DNA from: a bacterium
GTDB taxonomy: Bacteria; Oederibacteriota; JAAXVQ01; JAUVAV01
NCBI GenBank assembly: GCA_021108215.1
Contig: JAIORK010000033.1
Coordinates: 1-35,414 of the forward strand
Reading direction: 5' to 3'
DNA: 35,414 nucleotides
Part shown: piece by piece, positions 31,608 to 35,414 of the stretch
Position numbering within the stretch: the first letter of the stretch is position 1
How the letters are laid out: each line of letters starts with the position of its first letter
Translations under genes and position numbers: made by a program
Notes under the pieces: generated by a model
The model's database searches: none
The model's input: the letters and a program-made list of their open reading frames with translations, nothing else
Told to the model about the DNA's origin: nothing

Positions 31608-33194
31608 TCACCGTTTGGGAGGATTGCCGGAATCCTGATTTTCTTCTTGTTCAACCGTCTTGGTAACCGCTTTCAATTTGGCAATGCGCTCCCTGGCTTC
31701 CTCGATATTTCTAAGCACCAGCGCATTGTTCGGTTCTTGTTCCAGTACTTTTTGCCAAACAAGAATTGCTTTTTCAAATTCACTGGCAATATAAAAATCA
31801 ATCCCTTGATAATAAAGTTGGAAATTTTTCTCACTCATAAACTGTACTGTGGTCTTATCACCGGAAAGCCGTTGACGTGTACGCGAAAGGTACAACGGCA
31901 ATTCCAAATACTTGGGATCATATTTTTCAACGGTTTCAAATTCCACCAATGCTTGCTGGTAATTTTTTCCCATATAATCTTTAATTCCCTGGAAATAATG
32001 CATAGCCTTAAAATATTCATCCGTCACTGCTGCTTTGCGTTTTACTGTCTGACGCCTTTTTTCTGCTGTGATCAGACGTTTTTGTTTGGCCAGCATTGAT
32101 TTTTTTTCACGACGGTGCTGTCGGGCCACGGATTTCATAGCTTTATTCATTTTTTTCCGGGTCGTTTCCACCGCAGCCTTGGCACGCCGTTCCGCCTCCC
32201 GGTCCATTGCTTCCGCTCTTTGTTTCTCACGCAAAGCACGCTGTTTAGGCAGCGGTGTACCAAAACGGTAAGAAAGTGTAAACCGGTGGGTCAATCCCAA
32301 GGCTTCTCCCGCCAAGGCGTAATCCAACAGGATGCCCGCATACCGCACCCCGCCCCCGGCTGTCCAGGATGAATTTGATATACCCCCGCGCAATGCCACC
32401 AGCTCGTAGAGGCTGTATTCCAAACCCGCCGCCAGAATAGATTCACGCCAGGTTGACTTTTCCCAGGCCAGACTGCCAATTATTTTTTGTTTCAAGGTAT
32501 CACGCGTTTGATAGGTATAGGCAATACCGGCTTTGGTATTTAGGGGTATCACATCCGTTGTTTCCCCGAGTTTCAACTGTGAACCCAACAGATTTTGAAA
32601 CGCCAGTCCTAACGTCAACCGGCTCCAATCAAACCCGTTTTTTCCCGTCAAATCACGGGGAAACTGATAATGAAACCCCATGTCCATCCCGACTCCGGTA
32701 TCAAAATCCCCCAACAGCCTTTGCTGATCAATTTTCACGGCAATACCGGCGCGAACATTCCAAATCAGGTCACGGCTGTAACCAATTAGGTATTCACGCA
32801 TATCCAGACTGCCTTCCCCGCTACCAATAATTTGTGATTGTTCGTCACGCAAGACAACACCTTCGGTTGCCACCCGAATGGCCCCTACTGTAAATGTTCC
32901 CCAATCCAATATGGGATATGCCACGCCGAAGTAATCATACGGTGTATCAAAATACAGATCAATATGCATGGCAGCGATCTCGATTTGTTCCAATTGCGCC
33001 AAACCGCCCGGATTCCAAAACATAGCGGTCACGTCATCAGCAATTGCAACATACGCACCCGCCATGGCCAATGCACGGGAACCGGCTCCCAATTCAAAAG
33101 GATTATTGGTACCGGCATCTTCCGCTGCCATAACAGTGTGCTGTACGCCGATTACAATCACTATCATCATGAAAAAAACAATTGCTTTTTTCAT
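31608..33194 (-). CDS. PorV/PorQ-type outer-membrane barrel with coiled-coil/TPR tail
   Basis: A signal peptide (cleavage near MAAEDAG) precedes a beta-barrel domain (about 30-315) with the PorV/PorQ (UPF0164-like) start FELGAGSRALAMAGAYVAIADD and MFWNPGGLA. In Bacteroidota PorV shuttles cargo in type IX secretion. Uncharacterised relatives are common in candidate phyla. A very basic, Arg/Lys/Ala-rich coiled coil (about 320-400) and two TPR-like repeats (YFQGIKDYMGKNYQQALVEF, DFYIASEFEKAILVWQKVLE) follow, which typical PorV lacks. The tail probably sits in the periplasm. It lies 37 bases after the Thr/Pro-rich surface protein, a possible cargo. No other type IX genes are in the window. Confidence 0.82.
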   Translation of the reverse strand: MKKAIVFFMMIVIVIGVQHTVMAAEDAGTNNPFELGAGSRALAMAGAYVAIADDVTAMFWNPGGLAQLEQIEIAAMHIDLYFDTPYDYFGVAYPILDWGTFTVGAIRVATEGVVLRDEQSQIIGSGEGSLDMREYLIGYSRDLIWNVRAGIAVKIDQQRLLGDFDTGVGMDMGFHYQFPRDLTGKNGFDWSRLTLGLAFQNLLGSQLKLGETTDVIPLNTKAGIAYTYQTRDTLKQKIIGSLAWEKSTWRESILAAGLEYSLYELVALRGGISNSSWTAGGGVRYAGILLDYALAGEALGLTHRFTLSYRFGTPLPKQRALREKQRAEAMDREAERRAKAAVETTRKKMNKAMKSVARQHRREKKSMLAKQKRLITAEKRRQTVKRKAAVTDEYFKAMHYFQGIKDYMGKNYQQALVEFETVEKYDPKYLELPLYLSRTRQRLSGDKTTVQFMSEKNFQLYYQGIDFYIASEFEKAILVWQKVLEQEPNNALVLRNIEEARERIAKLKAVTKTVEQEENQDSGNPPKR

Positions 33195-33231
33195 CGCCGA
33201 GTCCTGTCCATACTTTTTCCAACTTCCCTTT

Positions 33232-35414
33232 TTATTTAAGCACTGCGATTTTCAGTACCAATTGCTTACTCTCGCCGCCTTGTACCGGTTTTATTTGTAA
33301 AACCGCAAAGTAAATACCATTGAGTACAATCTGCCCGCTGCCGTTTCGGCCGTCCCAAGTATAGCGAAATAAACTATTGGAAACCGGTTGAATCTGAGCC
33401 GGTACGATCACCTTGACCAACTGTCCTACGATATTATATATCTTAAGACTGACTTCCGCTTCCGCTTCAAGAAAATATTCTAAATCTGTGGACTGACGGC
33501 CGGCAATAAACGGATTGGGATAATTAATAAATGATTCGGCAAGTACGCGCGAACGTATCGCAACATCATCGGAAAACATCGGAAAAGTATCCGTGCTTGC
33601 CGAGCGCACCAGCATTGTGGTGCCATCCAGGAAACGCGACTCCAGGTGAGCCGCCTCTGAAATACCAATCCGCAGGGTCGCAATTGAAGTCACCGATGCG
33701 ATGGTGATCTGTACATGTAATCGTCTGGTTTGTTCCGGATAGATAAGCAAACTTTGTGCCGGAAAGCTGATATATTGCGTGTCTCCGGCTGCGGGTATGC
33801 TGATCGCAGCCAGTATCGCCTGATTCTGACCATCCAGCACAGCAATATGTGAAATCGCTTGGTTAAAAGCTACTGCGTGTCCCTGATAGTCGCCGGCAGT
33901 CAAGGTCAAACCCATAACATCATACACCGAAGAACCGGAAGCATTGGGATTGCTAAGATTCAATGCGAGCATATCAATGTTGGACTCACCCTGCAAAGCG
34001 GTGATGGGTGCCAGCGATTGATGGTCCATCTCTAAATAAGGATCTAAGGAGTGAGTTCCGGCATCACAAGGTATCGGGCGTGTCGTTCCCGGCAGAATGA
34101 ATGACGGCGTAAGAGCATTTGCCAAAATGGTAAACGTCTGTCCCGGCACCATCAATCGCGGCGTCACCACCGCCTCACCATTCACCAAATTCACTTCATT
34201 GGGCAATTCTTGCACATCGCCGACAGTCCCTGAGGGAGTCAAAATCAGTATACCATTAAGCGATACTGTCTGAAATGTACTCATATCAAGCACACGAATC
34301 GTAATTGTGACTGGGTAACCGGCAATGGCTGTGGCAACAGTCCCGGTATAACCGGGATTAACACCGGCAGTAAATGTTTCGTTGTCCGTAACCAGAACCA
34401 ATTGGTAAACCGGCGTGGGTGTGGCTGTCATTGTAATCGTAGGGGTCGGTGTGATCGTACCGGTCTGTGTCCGGGTATGTGTGGCGGTGGCGGTTACGGT
34501 CACAGTAAACGTCAAACTTCCTGTTGGCGACGGCGTCGGCGTCGCCGAAGGTGTCGCTGTCATCGTCGCTGTCGGGGTCACGGTGGCTGTATGAGTCAGG
34601 GTTGCCGTCGTGGTTGCCGTATAAGTCACGGTGGCTGTGGGGGTCGGTGTATACGTCGGTGACGCAGTAAGGGTCACGGTTAAAGTGGGCGTAGCGGTCG
34701 GCGTCACCGTAAGTGTCGCCGTAAATGTCACGGTTGCAGTCGGCGTCGCAGTCGGTGTCATTGTAAACGTCGGGGTAAACGTCGGGGTCGCGGTTGCGGT
34801 TGCGGTAAACGTCGGCGTTGCGGTCGGCGTTGCAGTCGGGGTGGCGGTCATGGTAAACGGTGGTGTATCGGTTGGCGTGACCGTCGGGGTGGCCGTATAG
34901 GTCGGGGTCGCGGTCGGAGTATGTGTCGGTGTAAATGTCGGCGTAACCGTTGCTGTTGCTGTAATTACAGTTACATATTGTATTTTCGTAACCGGTGTTG
35001 TTGTTTGATAGGTTCCGTCATTGAGATAAGAATTCCAGTAATAAACGCCACCACTACCGGGCGCTGTGGCTGTAAGTGTAATACTGTCAAAAACACCGAC
35101 ACTCATGGGCGGTGTATACGTTATTTGAATTTGACTTCCCGCAAATGAAACCAGCCCGCCTAAAATATTAGAGGACGGTGTTGTCGGTACCGCCCATCCT
35201 GAAGGAATTGAAATATAAAGTGTATTAATATCACTATTGCCTCTTGCCACGACTGTATATTCATAGTTCTGGGTTTGATTGAGTAATGTCACATTGTCTT
35301 CAATATAGGCATCCGCCCACGGTGTATTGGTCGGTGTAACGCTTGGTGTAATCGTCGCAGTATACGTCGGCGTATACGTCGGGGTGGCTGTTGGTGTAGC
35401 AGTATAGGTCGGCG
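33232..35414 (-). CDS. Thr/Pro-rich surface protein (5' end outside the window)
   Basis: The frame is open to the right edge, so the N-terminus is missing; at least 727 residues are visible. From the edge: a Thr/Pro stretch (35414 to about 35320), a beta-sandwich-like domain (35300-35000), and about 190 residues in which nearly every second residue is Thr (about 34970-34410, such as [20 protein letters not shown]). Then follow Ig-like beta domains and a C-terminal module with [28 protein letters not shown] and GIYFAVLQI. This last module is the FlgD-Ig/type IX-like end seen on surface proteins of many candidate phyla. The Thr stretch is a likely extended, possibly glycosylated linker. The product is probably an exported adhesin or surface-layer protein; the cargo route is unproven. 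Confidence 0.85.
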   Translation of the reverse strand, partial: PTYTATPTATPTYTPTYTATITPSVTPTNTPWADAYIEDNVTLLNQTQNYEYTVVARGNSDINTLYISIPSGWAVPTTPSSNILGGLVSFAGSQIQITYTPPMSVGVFDSITLTATAPGSGGVYYWNSYLNDGTYQTTTPVTKIQYVTVITATATVTPTFTPTHTPTATPTYTATPTVTPTDTPPFTMTATPTATPTATPTFTATATATPTFTPTFTMTPTATPTATVTFTATLTVTPTATPTLTVTLTASPTYTPTPTATVTYTATTTATLTHTATVTPTATMTATPSATPTPSPTGSLTFTVTVTATATHTRTQTGTITPTPTITMTATPTPVYQLVLVTDNETFTAGVNPGYTGTVATAIAGYPVTITIRVLDMSTFQTVSLNGILILTPSGTVGDVQELPNEVNLVNGEAVVTPRLMVPGQTFTILANALTPSFILPGTTRPIPCDAGTHSLDPYLEMDHQSLAPITALQGESNIDMLALNLSNPNASGSSVYDVMGLTLTAGDYQGHAVAFNQAISHIAVLDGQNQAILAAISIPAAGDTQYISFPAQSLLIYPEQTRRLHVQITIASVTSIATLRIGISEAAHLESRFLDGTTMLVRSASTDTFPMFSDDVAIRSRVLAESFINYPNPFIAGRQSTDLEYFLEAEAEVSLKIYNIVGQLVKVIVPAQIQPVSNSLFRYTWDGRNGSGQIVLNGIYFAVLQIKPVQGGESKQLVLKIAVLK
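34410..34975 (-). repeat. Low-complexity DNA encoding the Thr-x repeat
   Basis: On the minus strand an ACN codon occurs every six bases, mixed with CCN, GCN, GTN and TTY codons. The plus strand therefore reads as long GTC/GGT-rich frames (Val-Gly), which are artefacts. A second, shorter run lies at about 35320-35414. Confidence 0.85.

Noticed and set aside
34402-34900. Long plus-strand open frames rich in Val-Gly or Arg-Cys-Gly
   Set aside because: They are the antisense of the Thr/Pro repeat: periodic ACN and CCN codons keep the opposite strand free of stops. Composition is pure low complexity.

Overview
All protein genes and both tRNA genes in this 35.4 kb window lie on the minus strand, so transcription runs from the right end to the left. 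The content points to a Gram-negative, probably uncultured bacterium. It has many lipoproteins with their processing enzymes (Lgt, LspA), an OmpA-type lipoprotein and a PorV/PorQ-type outer-membrane barrel. It also has a Thr/Pro-rich surface protein with a C-terminal 'YPNPF' beta-sandwich, and SpoVG and a long L25/CTC outside a Firmicutes setting. That mix is typical of several candidate phyla (Omnitrophota/Firestonebacteria/Goldbacteria-like genomes), but the phylum cannot be fixed from the sequence alone.

Layout from right (upstream) to left. 35414-31608: a partial Thr-x-Thr-x surface protein, then a PorV-like barrel with a coiled-coil/TPR tail. 31411-25702: a signalling block with a membrane HATPase-HAMP-PP2C protein, a STAS protein, a TPR protein and acetate kinase, bracketed by two same-direction copies of an intergenic repeat. 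25517-25153: a small Ala/Glu-rich lipoprotein with its own strong promoter, strong ribosome binding site and terminator. 24989-19994: an operon of three envelope lipoproteins (DUF4398-like, OmpA-like, a TPR/periplasmic-binding hybrid) running into hisS. 19931-17785: two membrane proteins. 17738-10456: ileS-lspA-lgt-spoIID-like-rluD from a near-consensus promoter. 10377-1765: cNMP-binding protein, TPR lipoprotein, ispE, spoVG, tRNA-Gln, glmU, prs, rplY, pth, a ComEA-like protein and MgtC; its core has the widely conserved ispE-spoVG-glmU-prs-ctc-pth order. 1768-134: a small secreted protein, surE and tRNA-Val.

The most unusual points are three. (1) The phosphatase and its neighbouring STAS protein carry related C-terminal transposase-like winged-helix domains, suggesting a partner-switching system that may act at DNA. 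No sigma factor or separate anti-sigma factor is present in the window. (2) Both tRNA genes end in a perfect UUU-loop hairpin whose 5' arm starts with the tRNA's own CCA, followed by a shared repeat element. Next to tRNA-Gln this element is part of 3.3 identical 137-bp tandem copies. (3) A CsgG/FlgO-like domain appears to be inserted inside a periplasmic-binding-protein fold. The SpoIID-like gene also seems to need an AUU start codon to have its signal peptide.
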